Below, one piece after another: positions 1 through 7,719 of a stretch of DNA of 8,902 nt. The stretch's first letter is position 1, and every line of letters begins with the position of its first letter. Both the position numbers and the translations under genes were made by a program. The notes under the pieces are model-generated. The model had not been told where the DNA came from and did not search any database. It worked only from the letters and a program-made list of their open reading frames with translations. The DNA is taken from the NCBI GenBank assembly GCA_030833025.1, contig JAURHZ010000083.1, positions 1 through 8,902 of the forward strand, given 5' to 3'. Source of the DNA: Armatimonadota bacterium. GTDB lineage: Bacteria > Armatimonadota > Armatimonadia > Armatimonadales > Armatimonadaceae.

Positions 1-396
1 ATGCTTGGCGGAGTCGTCACAATCGCCGTGTTTTCATCCTTGTTCACCAACTGGCTCCTCGCTGGCGGGGCGATTGTCGCCCGCACGGAAGCTGCGGCGC
101 GGCGGAAATCCGGTCATATCGTCCTTAGTGGTTTTGGGACGGTTGGGCGTGCCGTGACCGCGCAGCTGGTTGCACGCGGCGTTGATGTCGTTGTGATCGA
201 GGGTTCACAGAGTCGCTTGTCCGGGACATGCTGCCCGTGACGAGGGCTCCAATTATCAGCGGGGATGCAACTGTTCCAGCGGTCTTGATGCGCGCTGGCG
301 TCGACCGTGCAAGTGTTTTGATTGCCACAACATCGAATGATGCCTTGAATCTTGAGATTGGGCTTGTTGCACAGTCCTTACTTGAGGAGTGGCAGG

Positions 397-406
397 GGAT
401 GCATCC
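397..406. repeat. palindrome GGATGCATCC, copy 1
   Basis: Two GGATG motifs head to head, sharing a GC centre. In the restored frame of the RCK gene it reads (Q)-Gly-Met-His-Pro, a different codon register from copies 2 and 3. Confidence 0.7.
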
Positions 407-545
407 TGAGTTGCCAGATATGCCGCTTCGGATGGTCCTTCGGTGCTTTGATGCGGATGTTGCAGCCCGTATCTCCGCAGCTGGGTCAACATATTCTGTG
501 TTGTCTGAAGCAAAAGTTGCGGCGCCTGTATTTGTCTCTGCAGCC

Positions 546-573
546 TTGGATTGAACCCACTTGCCGGTATTAT
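546..573 (+). promoter_or_regulatory. possible sigma70-type promoter before the S41 peptidase gene
   Basis: TTGGAT (546-551) and TATTAT (568-573) are separated by 16 nt. The pair sits in the 3' end of the broken RCK gene, about 100 nt before the peptidase start. Each box has mismatches and such pairs arise by chance, so this is only a candidate. Confidence 0.2.
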
Positions 574-675
574 CTTTGCACGATTTGCCTGCAACGCACT
601 GCCCGGATGAACGTCGGTGTAGAGACTAACGTCTAAGCGGCAGAATCCATTTGAATGTGAAAGTTGAGTCTCTGT

Positions 676-1989
676 ATGCATCCATGGACACGAATTGCCG
701 CCTTTGGAGCGATAACGCTCACGATGACGCAGGCGGTGAACGCACAGGCCATCACCCCTGACCTGAAACAGCGCACGCTGGAACGTCTCCAGCAAACGGT
801 TAGCACTCGGGCCTTTGTGCCAGGTGTTGATTTTGCAAAGTGGCCAGCATTTTTGGAGAAGCAAAAGGGTGAGCTGGATAAAGCCACCACACTTCCAACA
901 TTTACCAATGTCGTAAACACTGCCTTGCGGGAGTTTGGTATCTCGCATATTCGATTGTTCACGCCAAAAGCTGCCGAGCAGCGCCGAACTGGTACGCAGC
1001 TCGGATTTGGGTTTTCAGCTCTCCCAGAGGCCCGTGGATTAGCCATTTCAGCCGTTGTTCCGGATAGTCCGGCCGCAAAGCTGGGATTGGAAGCCGGCGA
1101 CATTATCACCGAAATCGAAGGTGTGAAGGCATCCGCGATACCGAGCGCCGAGATAAATGAGACATCCCTGCTCACCGTCCTCCGGCCAAGTACTGGTAAG
1201 CAGCGCTACTGCATGATCTTGCGTGGGCAGTTCAGCACGGATCGCAGCCCGAGTCTAAAATGGGTCAATGAAGAAACCGCGCTCTTCAAGCTGTGGTCGT
1301 TTACCCGCGGCTATGACCGTGCGGTTGTCGAGAAGCTACTGACCGAAGCAGCTCCGGCAAAGAATCTAATCATCGACCTCCGTGGAAACGGTGGTGGATT
1401 GGTCAGCAACCTCAATCACCTGCTTGCCCTGCTATGTAATCCAGATACGCCAGTTGGTACAAATGTCACGCGTCAGATGGCAGATCGCTTTCAGAGTGAG
1501 GTCGGTGGGGATGCCAAGGATCTGACCGCAGTTGCTAAGTGGGCCGGCCCGAGCTCTAAGACGCGTCTTCAAAAAGTCCCACCGTTCAAGGGGCGAATCT
1601 TTGTGTTGATCGACCGCCGTAGTGGCAGTGCATCCGAGATCACAAGCGCTGTCCTACGTGAGGAGCGCGGCGCTACGCTGATTGGCAAACCATCCGCAGG
1701 GGCTGTTCTTGTGTCGATTTTCTCCCCGCTAAACGATGGCTTTGAGCTGCAGATTCCTCTGTCGGATTACATCACTCCAAAGGGACGCCGCTTGGAGAAG
1801 AATCCTCTGGTCCCGGATTTCGAAGCGGATGCGCCGAGTGCACGGATGGAAAATGACCCGGCGGTGGATGTTGTGTTGGCCCAGCTTGCAAAGCCTACAA
1901 AGCCACTTCCAGCGATGCTGGCAAAGGTCAAACTGCCAGCGGTGAAGAAGGAAGATCCTAAGAAGATGTTTGATGGCGTAAAGCCGTAG
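676..1989 (+). CDS. exported PDZ-domain S41-family peptidase (tail-specific/tricorn-like)
   Basis: The 437-residue product begins with a Sec-type signal peptide (MHPWTRIAAF... to about NA-QA near residue 24), so it should act outside the cytoplasmic membrane. A helical region ends in GISHIRL (about 88-94). A PDZ domain (about 104-180) carries the binding loop GFGF and the typical DSPAAKLGLEAGDII. The S41 core (about 190-385) has DLRGNGGG (234-241), the nucleophile region SGSASEI (about 316-322) and a C-terminal TPKGRRLE...VPD segment. In CtpA/Prc enzymes the general-base lysine lies in FGKG about 25 residues after the serine. Here that stretch reads GKPSAGA, so the lysine is missing. This is more like S41 members that use a His/Ser arrangement; His91 of GISHIRL is a possible partner by inference. 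The tail is lysine-rich. ATG 676 is chosen because it gives a clean signal peptide. A UUG at 664 in the same frame is possible. No strong ribosome site is visible. A strong terminator follows. Confidence 0.9.
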   Translation: MHPWTRIAAFGAITLTMTQAVNAQAITPDLKQRTLERLQQTVSTRAFVPGVDFAKWPAFLEKQKGELDKATTLPTFTNVVNTALREFGISHIRLFTPKAAEQRRTGTQLGFGFSALPEARGLAISAVVPDSPAAKLGLEAGDIITEIEGVKASAIPSAEINETSLLTVLRPSTGKQRYCMILRGQFSTDRSPSLKWVNEETALFKLWSFTRGYDRAVVEKLLTEAAPAKNLIIDLRGNGGGLVSNLNHLLALLCNPDTPVGTNVTRQMADRFQSEVGGDAKDLTAVAKWAGPSSKTRLQKVPPFKGRIFVLIDRRSGSASEITSAVLREERGATLIGKPSAGAVLVSIFSPLNDGFELQIPLSDYITPKGRRLEKNPLVPDFEADAPSARMENDPAVDVVLAQLAKPTKPLPAMLAKVKLPAVKKEDPKKMFDGVKP

Positions 1990-2004
1990 GACTTTCATTA
2001 ATGT

Positions 2005-2037
2005 AAAAAGGGCTGGCGAGAGTGCCAGCCCTTTTTT
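2005..2037. terminator. bidirectional intrinsic terminator between convergent genes
   Basis: A perfect 13-bp inverted repeat (2005-2017 with 2024-2036) surrounds a 6-nt loop GAGAGT. The GC-rich core GGGCTGGC is flanked by five A on the left and six T on the right, so an RNA from either strand forms a hairpin ending in a U-tract. It starts 15 nt after the peptidase stop and lies about 90 nt beyond the last minus-strand stop at 2130, so it can close both operons. Confidence 0.95.
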
Positions 2038-2129
2038 GTGTCACTTTGTAGGAATCCGAACAGCGTAACGCGGGCTGTCGTGGCAGCCAGCATCTAAACA
2101 GAGTTCCTGAAAAAGGACGAAATATTAGA

Positions 2130-3257
2130 CTAATCCACCTTTAGAAAATCAACCATCTCGCGAATCGACTGGTAACCCAGCACACGCTTGAGCTCTTTAC
2201 CGGATGCATCCAAAACAACTAATGTCGGGTATGCGTTCACTTTGTATTTCTTGATGATGTCACGCTGGGCATCCGCGTCCACCTTTACGAAAATGGTGTT
2301 CTGAGCTCCAGCATCCACGACGGCCTTACTAGAAAACACCAGCTCATCCATCGTCTTACACGGGCCGCACCACGTCGCCGTAAAGTCAACCAAGATCTGC
2401 TTTCCTGATGCTGCTGCTTCCTTCATTGCAACATCGAGGGATGGTGCCCACTTGATTGGCACAGCCGAGCGGTCAGCAACGCGATCCTGTCGAAACGAAT
2501 CCCGCTTAGTGCGCTCTTCGGCTTGTGTCATCCCCGGGTTGAACGGCTCCACGACCGCAGAACGCCCAGACTCTCCGATGGACTTAAGGACATATGCTTT
2601 GCCATCGAGCCAGAAGTGGTCATTGGTTTTTCGAAGAACAACTTTGAAGATGTCTGCGCGCTCATTCCCAAGAATCCAGCAATCCCCACGGTCGAAAATA
2701 CCGTTCAGATTATTGTCTGTGAGTTGAATCCAGCGAAGCTTGCCATCCAGCTCTACACGACCCTCATTCCACCCTGTCCGTGTCCAGTGGAGGACTGGTT
2801 TGGCATCCGGCTCATCAGGGTCATCGATAAACCAAAGCTGTGTCGCATACGGAATACTCCGAGAACGGTCGTAGACAATATGGAATGTGACATCATCAAA
2901 GGATGTCCACCAAACCCCAGATTCCTGCTTTGGTTTGGCTGGGTACGTTTCTGCTGGTTCGAAGCTCCCGTTATGGTTATGGTCAACTTTTAGAGTGTCG
3001 ATTCGACCCGTTGCTGTGTTTCTGTGTAACTCCAGCTTGATCGAACGCATCGAACCCGGAATAGCCGTAAATGATCCGCGTAATGCATCACCGGATGGCA
3101 CCAGTGCAATCTCACTCGAGCTGGGAAACCAGTCGAGATGATCCCCTTGTGCTACGGGAACACGCGCACTCAACCGGGCAACGCCCGGAGCCGGTGGGGG
3201 CAGAACACCCTTTTGGAGAAGCAAAACTAGGTGAAGAAACATGCCTAACGTGGTCAT
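2130..3257 (-). CDS. exported thioredoxin-fold protein with two EF-hand-like loops
   Basis: The product is about 375 residues. Numbering here counts from the UUG at 3266, three residues before the chosen ATG. A short hydrophobic stretch (LGMFLHLVLLL, 7-17) looks like a weak signal peptide or membrane anchor. Residues 40-240 are a beta-rich region with no family I recognise. It holds two loops fitting DxNxNGxFxxxx[DE]: DHNHNGSFEPAE (95-106) and DNNLNGIFDRGD (184-195), typical of calcium-binding loops. The C-terminus (about 272-378) is a thioredoxin domain: ILVDFTATWCGPCK with the redox pair C300/C303, VKVDADAQ, and YPT with cis-Pro347. It is probably a periplasmic or surface thiol-disulfide protein of the DsbD-gamma/thioredoxin_7 type; its substrate is unknown. 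The start is uncertain: UUG 3266 directly follows the upstream stop, with GUG 3260 and AUG 3257 after it, and all could use the GGAGG at 3271-3275. It is the last gene of the operon. Confidence 0.88.
   Translation of the reverse strand: MTTLGMFLHLVLLLQKGVLPPPAPGVARLSARVPVAQGDHLDWFPSSSEIALVPSGDALRGSFTAIPGSMRSIKLELHRNTATGRIDTLKVDHNHNGSFEPAETYPAKPKQESGVWWTSFDDVTFHIVYDRSRSIPYATQLWFIDDPDEPDAKPVLHWTRTGWNEGRVELDGKLRWIQLTDNNLNGIFDRGDCWILGNERADIFKVVLRKTNDHFWLDGKAYVLKSIGESGRSAVVEPFNPGMTQAEERTKRDSFRQDRVADRSAVPIKWAPSLDVAMKEAAASGKQILVDFTATWCGPCKTMDELVFSSKAVVDAGAQNTIFVKVDADAQRDIIKKYKVNAYPTLVVLDASGKELKRVLGYQSIREMVDFLKVD
2202..2211. repeat. palindrome GGATGCATCC, copy 2
   Basis: Lies in the thioredoxin-fold gene, encoding Asp-Ala-Ser of LDASGK. 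Same 10-mer as copies 1 and 3. Confidence 0.7.
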
Positions 3258-3266
3258 CACTACCAA

Positions 3267-5087
3267 CTAGCCTCCGGGAGGACCAACCTTTATCGTGCCA
3301 TTTCCCGGTTTTTCAGATGTATCGGATTCCGCTGGCGCTGGCACAACAACAGGCAGTGGGACCGCTGACTTAGGGGCGAGGAGCTTCAGCTCGGTGGCAC
3401 ATTCATCCGCTTGAGACTTCGCCCGAATCCCAGCCGCCTGGTCCCCAGTCTCAATAAAGGTCAGCAGGCTTGTCGCCGCCTGCGCAAGGAGGTTACCGGC
3501 GAGGACGCGTCGCCGATGTTGGATCAGAGCGGCATCTCCACCACTTTTGGGAGATGGCGCCAGCGTCAGCATTGCGAGTAGCTGTGTCGCACGCTGTGAC
3601 AGCGTCGTGGTTGCCTTGTAAAACGTCTCACGGTTTAGCGTGCCGGCTTCCCACGCCCGACGGTTGTTTTGCATCCTGTCGACCGTAACATTGGCGAGGA
3701 TGGTAAAGACGGTGGTCCCAAATGCATGGCGGGGGCTGTCTTGCTCAATGGCCATCAGCTCTCGAAGCGCTTCATCCATGTCGGAACGTGATGCTACCAA
3801 CTGGGCAAATCCGACGGCTGCGAGGACATTTGCAGGGTCCTTTTTCCGGATGATGCGATACTGCACCTCAGCTCCTGATGCATCTTTGGTCCGCAGGAGG
3901 AGCTCAGCAAATTGAAGACGTGTTACGGTGTCATCCGGCTTGTCGCGTAGCAGCTGCAGGTAGGCATTTTTTGCTCCTTCCGGGTCTGCGGATGCGACGA
4001 GACTGCGCGCAAGGATTGCACTGAACGCACTATCCTGATCAGCCGTCATGTCCTTGACGATTCGGCGTGCTCGGCGAACTTCTCCGGATGCCTCTTCTAA
4101 ACGCCCGGTAGATGCATAGGCTTCGGCAAGGGCAAGGCGGGGAGCTGCGGCAAGAGGGGCATGGTCAACGGCGTAGCGGAGGAAGTTGATCCCTTCGACT
4201 ATTTGCCCTTCGGATACAAATGTTCGGCCCTTGGTTGTCAATGCTGCTGCTTCAGCAAGAGCATCGATAGGCTTCTCCACTGGAGCGACCTTTTCCGTCT
4301 GCGGGGTAGCCTGCGGTGGTAGCAGCGTGCGATCAACAGCTGCCATCCGGGCATCCTTGAGGTTCTCATTGAGGAACTTCAGAACGAGACTTCGTGCTGC
4401 ACTGGCCCATGTACTTGGGAATGTCCCTTTGGAGTTCGCAAGGTCCGCGATGGTTGTGTTGTCATCCGTACCGAGCATGACAGACTGCTCCCAGCGCTTC
4501 TGAATCTTGCCCTTCGCGATGGTTAGCACGCTGAGGAGCAGACTCGGAGCATTGGATGCATCCGTGTTTAAAGGTTGCGTAACGATTGTCTTTTTCGGGT
4601 CTGCTTTGCCCTTTTGACCGGCCTTGATGGCATTCTGCGTATTCGCATTGAATGTTTGTACTTGGTCTCCGATGCCTTTGAGACCGGCGAACGTTCCATT
4701 GACGGCATTGACACTGGCGATGTGGGTTGCACCGTACATCGTGGCAATCTTGACCTTCTGCTCTTCGGTCAGCTCATCCTTGATTCCAGCAAGCTTGCTC
4801 TCAAGGACGGCCCGCTGAATCGCAGGTTGTTCCATATCAAAGAGAATGGCATCCACTGCCGCTTCATCATTGAAAATCGCTTTCACGGCTTTTGCTGCGA
4901 GATGAATGCGGTCCAGGTCACTAATTTTCTTGGTGTCGACCGTACCCGAGACAGGGACGACTGCATTTTGACCACTTGGGATGACCAGAATGACAGGTCG
5001 CGCTGGAGGGGCCGCGATGGCATCCAGAGGAAATATGGCAACACCCAGCATCAGCAATAAGAGACTGCGTCGTGAAATTCTATCCAT
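3267..5087 (-). CDS. exported TPR-repeat protein, function unknown
   Basis: The 606-residue product starts with MDRISRRSLLLLMLGVAIF, a signal peptide with twin arginines (SRRSLL) that fits a Tat signal loosely or a Sec signal; cleavage is likely near AIA-APP (about residue 26). Residues 30-250 form an alpha/beta region with no family I recognise (ILVIPSGQNAVVPVSG, ATMYGATHIASVN). Residues about 280-450 carry around four TPR-like units, for example GRTFVSEGQIVEGINFLRYA, LALAEAYASTGRLEEASGEV and AELLLRTKDASGAEVQY. A helical region and a Pro-rich tail (PLPVVVPAPAES... to PPGG) follow. TPRs bind proteins, so a scaffold role outside the cytoplasm is inferred. The ATG at 5087 is chosen over the UUG at 5180 because it begins the signal peptide and has GGAGG 9 nt upstream. 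The start overlaps the preceding stop by 8 nt (ATGGATAG), which indicates translational coupling. Confidence 0.88.
   Translation of the reverse strand: MDRISRRSLLLLMLGVAIFPLDAIAAPPARPVILVIPSGQNAVVPVSGTVDTKKISDLDRIHLAAKAVKAIFNDEAAVDAILFDMEQPAIQRAVLESKLAGIKDELTEEQKVKIATMYGATHIASVNAVNGTFAGLKGIGDQVQTFNANTQNAIKAGQKGKADPKKTIVTQPLNTDASNAPSLLLSVLTIAKGKIQKRWEQSVMLGTDDNTTIADLANSKGTFPSTWASAARSLVLKFLNENLKDARMAAVDRTLLPPQATPQTEKVAPVEKPIDALAEAAALTTKGRTFVSEGQIVEGINFLRYAVDHAPLAAAPRLALAEAYASTGRLEEASGEVRRARRIVKDMTADQDSAFSAILARSLVASADPEGAKNAYLQLLRDKPDDTVTRLQFAELLLRTKDASGAEVQYRIIRKKDPANVLAAVGFAQLVASRSDMDEALRELMAIEQDSPRHAFGTTVFTILANVTVDRMQNNRRAWEAGTLNRETFYKATTTLSQRATQLLAMLTLAPSPKSGGDAALIQHRRRVLAGNLLAQAATSLLTFIETGDQAAGIRAKSQADECATELKLLAPKSAVPLPVVVPAPAESDTSEKPGNGTIKVGPPGG
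3271..3275 (-). promoter_or_regulatory. Shine-Dalgarno GGAGG inside the end of the TPR gene
   Basis: GGAGG on the minus strand lies in the last codons of the upstream TPR gene. It is 4 nt before UUG 3266, 10 nt before GUG 3260 and 13 nt before AUG 3257. It implies translational coupling with the gene ending at 3267 but does not settle which start is used. Confidence 0.6.
4554..4563. repeat. palindrome GGATGCATCC, copy 3
   Basis: Lies in the exported TPR gene, encoding Asp-Ala-Ser of TDASNA. Same 10-mer as copies 1 and 2. Confidence 0.7.
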
Positions 5088-6600
5088 CTCCAAGTGCCTC
5101 CAGTGCTGCCCTGCACGCTGCGATACTTTGCTCCGCTGACCTGCGCTGCGGACCTTCCGTCTGTTGAAGATAGGCTGCAATCGCCTTACGGTAGTTCACT
5201 CGAGCCGCGGAGCGGTCTCCAATACGGTCGTAGCAAAGACCCATGCCCTGATAACAAGCACCGCCATCTGCGCCATCCGAGAGTGCAACACGATATTGGT
5301 CAATCGCTGCGCTGTACTGCCCGCCACGTTGCAGGTTGACCGCTTTTCCGAGAGTACTGGCTTCGGGGCTGCCACCGGCCGATGCCCCAGATGCGCCCGA
5401 CTTTCCTCCACGCTTTGGTGGATTGAGCTCGATGCGGATGTAGCCTTGATCATTTCCTTGGCTTTTGTCCCCTGGAGGTGAAACGATACCGCCATTTGAG
5501 CCGGGTGGAGGCCCTGCCTGAATCGGAGCATTTCCACCCTGCGATGGCGGTGTGGCTTGAATGGGATTGCCGCGGTTCGTATCGCTTCCACCTTGTTGCT
5601 GGCTGTTGGTGCGTGGGTTCGCTTGTGGGATGGGCGTAAAGACGCCACTTCCAGATGCTGCAGCAGACCCAACTGAAGATGGATCAGGCAGGATGCGTCC
5701 TGGGTTGGTTCCTTGTGTATCTGGCACCGGAACTGGCTGGCTGTCTGTCGTACTTGGACGTGGTGCGACGGGTGCGAATGGGTCGTTACGATTGCCGGTT
5801 GGAGGAGGCATTAATGGACGCTGCACAGCGGGAGGAGCATAAATGGATGTCGTCTGCGATTGTCCCTGGGTCTGTGTTTGCTGCTGGGATGCAGCACCTT
5901 GCATCGCATTTGCCGTGCTCCACACTGGCTTTGATGGCGTGCCATCTGCGGCGACAACCTTTTCTGGAGCATTGTCACGGTTGGCATTGATAATCGCTGC
6001 ACCGATACCAGATATCAACGCGACGGTTGCAAGGCCGGCGGCAGCAGGAATCCAAACCTTGCGGTCAATGGACTTAAGCCGGTCAATGAGCGGGATCTGT
6101 TCTGGTTCTGCATTCGATGCGGCATTTGCTTTGGCTTTGAGAATGGCTCGCTTGCCAATCATTTCCTTACCTAGCGGCGCCTGTGCATCTAGCTTGTCAA
6201 GTACGGCAACAGCATCGGAGAAGCGCCCCATGCGCTCATAAAGCGTCGCTCGCATCGAGAGGACTGCAATCGAATGTGGATGAATCGCGGCAGCTTCTTC
6301 AGCGGCTGCTGCGGCGGCAGAAAAATCACCGCGGTCGATGTGCGCCTGTGCATCTCGAAGGAATGTCGCCACCTTCCGCATCCGGTCAGGGTCTGCGATG
6401 ACATCTGTGTCAACTACATCCCGGGTGAGGGTTTCCTCAATCACGACAGGTGATGCTTGGGGCGGGGTGGGTGGTGCTACTGGGATATCGGTTGGCGGAG
6501 TATCGGGAATGGCCACTGCCGCAGGCGCAAGATTTTTCCCGCACTGGCGGCAGAACTTGCTACCAGGCAGATTATGTGCGCTGCAAACAGGACAAATCAT
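5080..6600 (-). CDS. zinc-ribbon, single-pass membrane protein with two TPR domains
   Basis: The product has 506 residues. The N-terminus is a zinc ribbon: CPVC (3-6) and CRQC (17-20), four cysteines for one zinc. A Pro/Thr-rich spacer follows, then a first TPR region (about 75-150, DAQAHIDRGDFSAAAAAAEEA and LYERMGRFSDAVAVLDKL). After basic residues comes one membrane helix (about 183-205, VWIPAAAGLATVALISGIGA). A linker of about 200 residues rich in P, Q, S, G and N (207-412) looks disordered. A second TPR region (about 414-500, NLQRGGQYSAAIDQYRVAL, GLCYDRIGDRSAARVNYRKAI) ends the protein. By the positive-inside rule the ribbon and first TPR are cytoplasmic and the linker and second TPR lie outside. 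Such proteins usually act as adaptors; no enzymatic motif is seen. The ATG follows the ruvB stop by 5 nt with GGAG 11 nt upstream. Its 3' end overlaps the exported TPR gene, suggesting the two products work together. Confidence 0.88.
   Translation of the reverse strand: MICPVCSAHNLPGSKFCRQCGKNLAPAAVAIPDTPPTDIPVAPPTPPQASPVVIEETLTRDVVDTDVIADPDRMRKVATFLRDAQAHIDRGDFSAAAAAAEEAAAIHPHSIAVLSMRATLYERMGRFSDAVAVLDKLDAQAPLGKEMIGKRAILKAKANAASNAEPEQIPLIDRLKSIDRKVWIPAAAGLATVALISGIGAAIINANRDNAPEKVVAADGTPSKPVWSTANAMQGAASQQQTQTQGQSQTTSIYAPPAVQRPLMPPPTGNRNDPFAPVAPRPSTTDSQPVPVPDTQGTNPGRILPDPSSVGSAAASGSGVFTPIPQANPRTNSQQQGGSDTNRGNPIQATPPSQGGNAPIQAGPPPGSNGGIVSPPGDKSQGNDQGYIRIELNPPKRGGKSGASGASAGGSPEASTLGKAVNLQRGGQYSAAIDQYRVALSDGADGGACYQGMGLCYDRIGDRSAARVNYRKAIAAYLQQTEGPQRRSAEQSIAACRAALEALGDG
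5097..5101 (-). promoter_or_regulatory. Shine-Dalgarno GGAGG deciding the TPR gene start
   Basis: GGAGG on the minus strand, 9 nt before ATG 5087 and inside the end of the upstream zinc-ribbon gene. Good spacing supports the 5087 start over the longer frame that opens at UUG 5180. Confidence 0.75.
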
Positions 6601-6605
6601 TCCGT

Positions 6606-7697
6606 CTATGACTCCAGTTCTAAAAGTCCGGGTTGGGTATCCGTACTGCGGCTCTTTGGCATCCTGCGTCCAAGATGCTCATATGCCCGCCGTGTCGCCG
6701 TCCGTCCCCGGGGAGTGCGCTGTAGAAAACCCGCCATCATCAGGAAGGGCTCCAGCACATCCTCAATCGTATCGCGTTCAAGCCTAAGCGTAGCCGCCAT
6801 CGTTTCAGCACCCGTCGGGCCACCATCGAAGCGGTCAATCAATGTCGTTAGGTACAACCGATCGAGACTATCGAGTCCGACCCGGTCGACCTCCATCATC
6901 TTCAATGCCGCATCCGCGACTTCGTGGGTAATCACGCCATCCGCTTTGACCTGCGCATAGTCACGCGCACGCTTGAGCAAGCGGTTTGCGATACGTGGCG
7001 TCCCCCGGCTCCGACTAGCCAGCTCGCCGGCCCCACGCTCATCGATCCCAACACCGAGAATATCCGCCGACCGAATCAGAATCTGCGTTAAGTCAGCATC
7101 CTCGTAGAACTCAAACCCCTGCACAATGCCAAAGCGGTCACGCAGCGGATTCGTCAGCAAGCCCGGGCGCGTTGTCGCACCAATGAGCGTAAACTTAGCA
7201 AGCGGAATTTTGACCGTTCGCGCACTTGGACCCTGACCAATCGTCATGTCCATTTCGAAATCTTCCATCGCCGGATAGAGAAACTCTTCCGCGAGGCGGT
7301 TCAGGCGATGGATTTCATCGATGAACAGAACCGCGCCATCCTCGAGGTTGGACAAAATGGCGACCAGATCGCCGGGGCGCTCGATGGCTGGCCCGGATGT
7401 CGCGCGCAGGTTTGCGCCCATCTCGAGTGCGATGACGTGTGCCAAAGATGTCTTGCCAAGTCCGGGAGGTCCATGCAGCAACAAGTGGTCAAGCGCTTCG
7501 CCACGCATTTTGGCAGCAGTTAGCGAAATGCCAAGCTGTTCCTTGATTTTGTTCTGCCCGATGTACTCCGAGAGGCGCTTGGGACGAAGGGAGAGCTCGC
7601 CATCTTCGCTGCCCTGCGCTGCAGTATCGACAATCCGCTCTGCAGGTGGCTGCGGCGCCTGCTGGGCTTTCTGGAAAGGGGATGATTCTATTGCCAT
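6606..7697 (-). CDS. ruvB: Holliday junction branch migration DNA helicase RuvB
   Basis: RuvB is the hexameric AAA+ motor that, with RuvA, drives branch migration of Holliday junctions in recombination and fork repair. The 363-residue product has all hallmarks. [11 protein letters not shown] opens the family core (38-48). Walker A is GPPGLGKT (76-83) and Walker B is LFIDEIH (124-130). Sensor 1 lies in LIGATTRPG (171-179), the arginine-finger region in NPLRDRFG (183-190), and [17 protein letters not shown] (232-248) follows. The C-terminal winged helix has [11 protein letters not shown] (291-301) and [17 protein letters not shown] (327-343). Compared with usual RuvB of roughly 335-350 residues there is a short extra N-terminal extension (1-35) and a Ser/Glu-rich tail. 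The start is 22 nt after the ruvA stop; the nearest purine box (GGGAG) is 15 nt from the ATG, so ribosome binding looks weak. All catalytic motifs appear intact. Confidence 0.98.
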   Translation of the reverse strand: MAIESSPFQKAQQAPQPPAERIVDTAAQGSEDGELSLRPKRLSEYIGQNKIKEQLGISLTAAKMRGEALDHLLLHGPPGLGKTSLAHVIALEMGANLRATSGPAIERPGDLVAILSNLEDGAVLFIDEIHRLNRLAEEFLYPAMEDFEMDMTIGQGPSARTVKIPLAKFTLIGATTRPGLLTNPLRDRFGIVQGFEFYEDADLTQILIRSADILGVGIDERGAGELASRSRGTPRIANRLLKRARDYAQVKADGVITHEVADAALKMMEVDRVGLDSLDRLYLTTLIDRFDGGPTGAETMAATLRLERDTIEDVLEPFLMMAGFLQRTPRGRTATRRAYEHLGRRMPKSRSTDTQPGLLELES

Positions 7698-7719
7698 TGC
7701 GTTGTTTCTGAGCTCCCGC

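Larger units (their letters stand above)
1..610 (+). pseudogene. RCK/TrkA-N domain cation transport protein, 3' part, two frameshifts
   Basis: The first frame (1-240) opens in a hydrophobic segment (about residues 4-27, ending LLAGGAIVAR). A basic linker follows, then a Rossmann start with GFGTVG (dinucleotide-binding GxGxxG) and VVVIE. The RCK_N fold then continues in another frame from about 204: ISGDAT, a VLMRAGVDRA helix, VLIATTSNDALNLEIG and SEAKVAAPVFVSAAL, stopping at 552-554. A third frame adds LNPLAGIIFARFACNALPG and stops at 608-610. Adding one G to the GGG at 201-203 and one G to the GG at 548-549 would restore a single reading frame. A membrane helix followed by RCK_N is the layout of Kef-type CPA2 antiporters and of some K+ channels, where the domain binds NAD(H) or nucleotides to gate transport. 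The N-terminal part lies outside the window, so the two cannot be told apart. It is either a decayed gene or an intact gene with two homopolymer sequencing errors. The family is fairly sure, the third segment less so. Confidence 0.7.

Noticed and set aside
1..610. Programmed frameshifting in the RCK gene
   Set aside because: No slippery heptamer or downstream pseudoknot is seen at either junction; single-G deletions explain it more simply.
256..948. 230-residue open frame on the minus strand
   Set aside because: It lies antisense to the RCK remnant and the peptidase start, has low-complexity Gln/His/Leu content and no recognisable motif. It is a shadow of the plus-strand coding.
633..1175. 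180-residue open frame on the minus strand
   Set aside because: Antisense to the signal peptide and PDZ region of the S41 gene, which has clear motifs on the plus strand.
2073..2088. Small hairpin GGCTG-TCGTGG-CAGCC after the plus-strand terminator
   Set aside because: The stem is only 5-6 bp and no T-tract follows on either strand. The perfect hairpin at 2005-2037 already accounts for termination.
2523..2993. 156-residue open frame on the plus strand
   Set aside because: Antisense to the thioredoxin-fold gene; Pro/Cys/Trp-rich shadow translation.
4575..5060. 161-residue open frame on the plus strand
   Set aside because: Antisense to the exported TPR gene, with no domain, ribosome site or promoter.
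5088..5180. N-terminal extension of the exported TPR protein to UUG 5180
   Set aside because: It would bury the signal peptide behind 31 basic residues and overlap the upstream gene by about 100 nt, while ATG 5087 has a well-spaced GGAGG.
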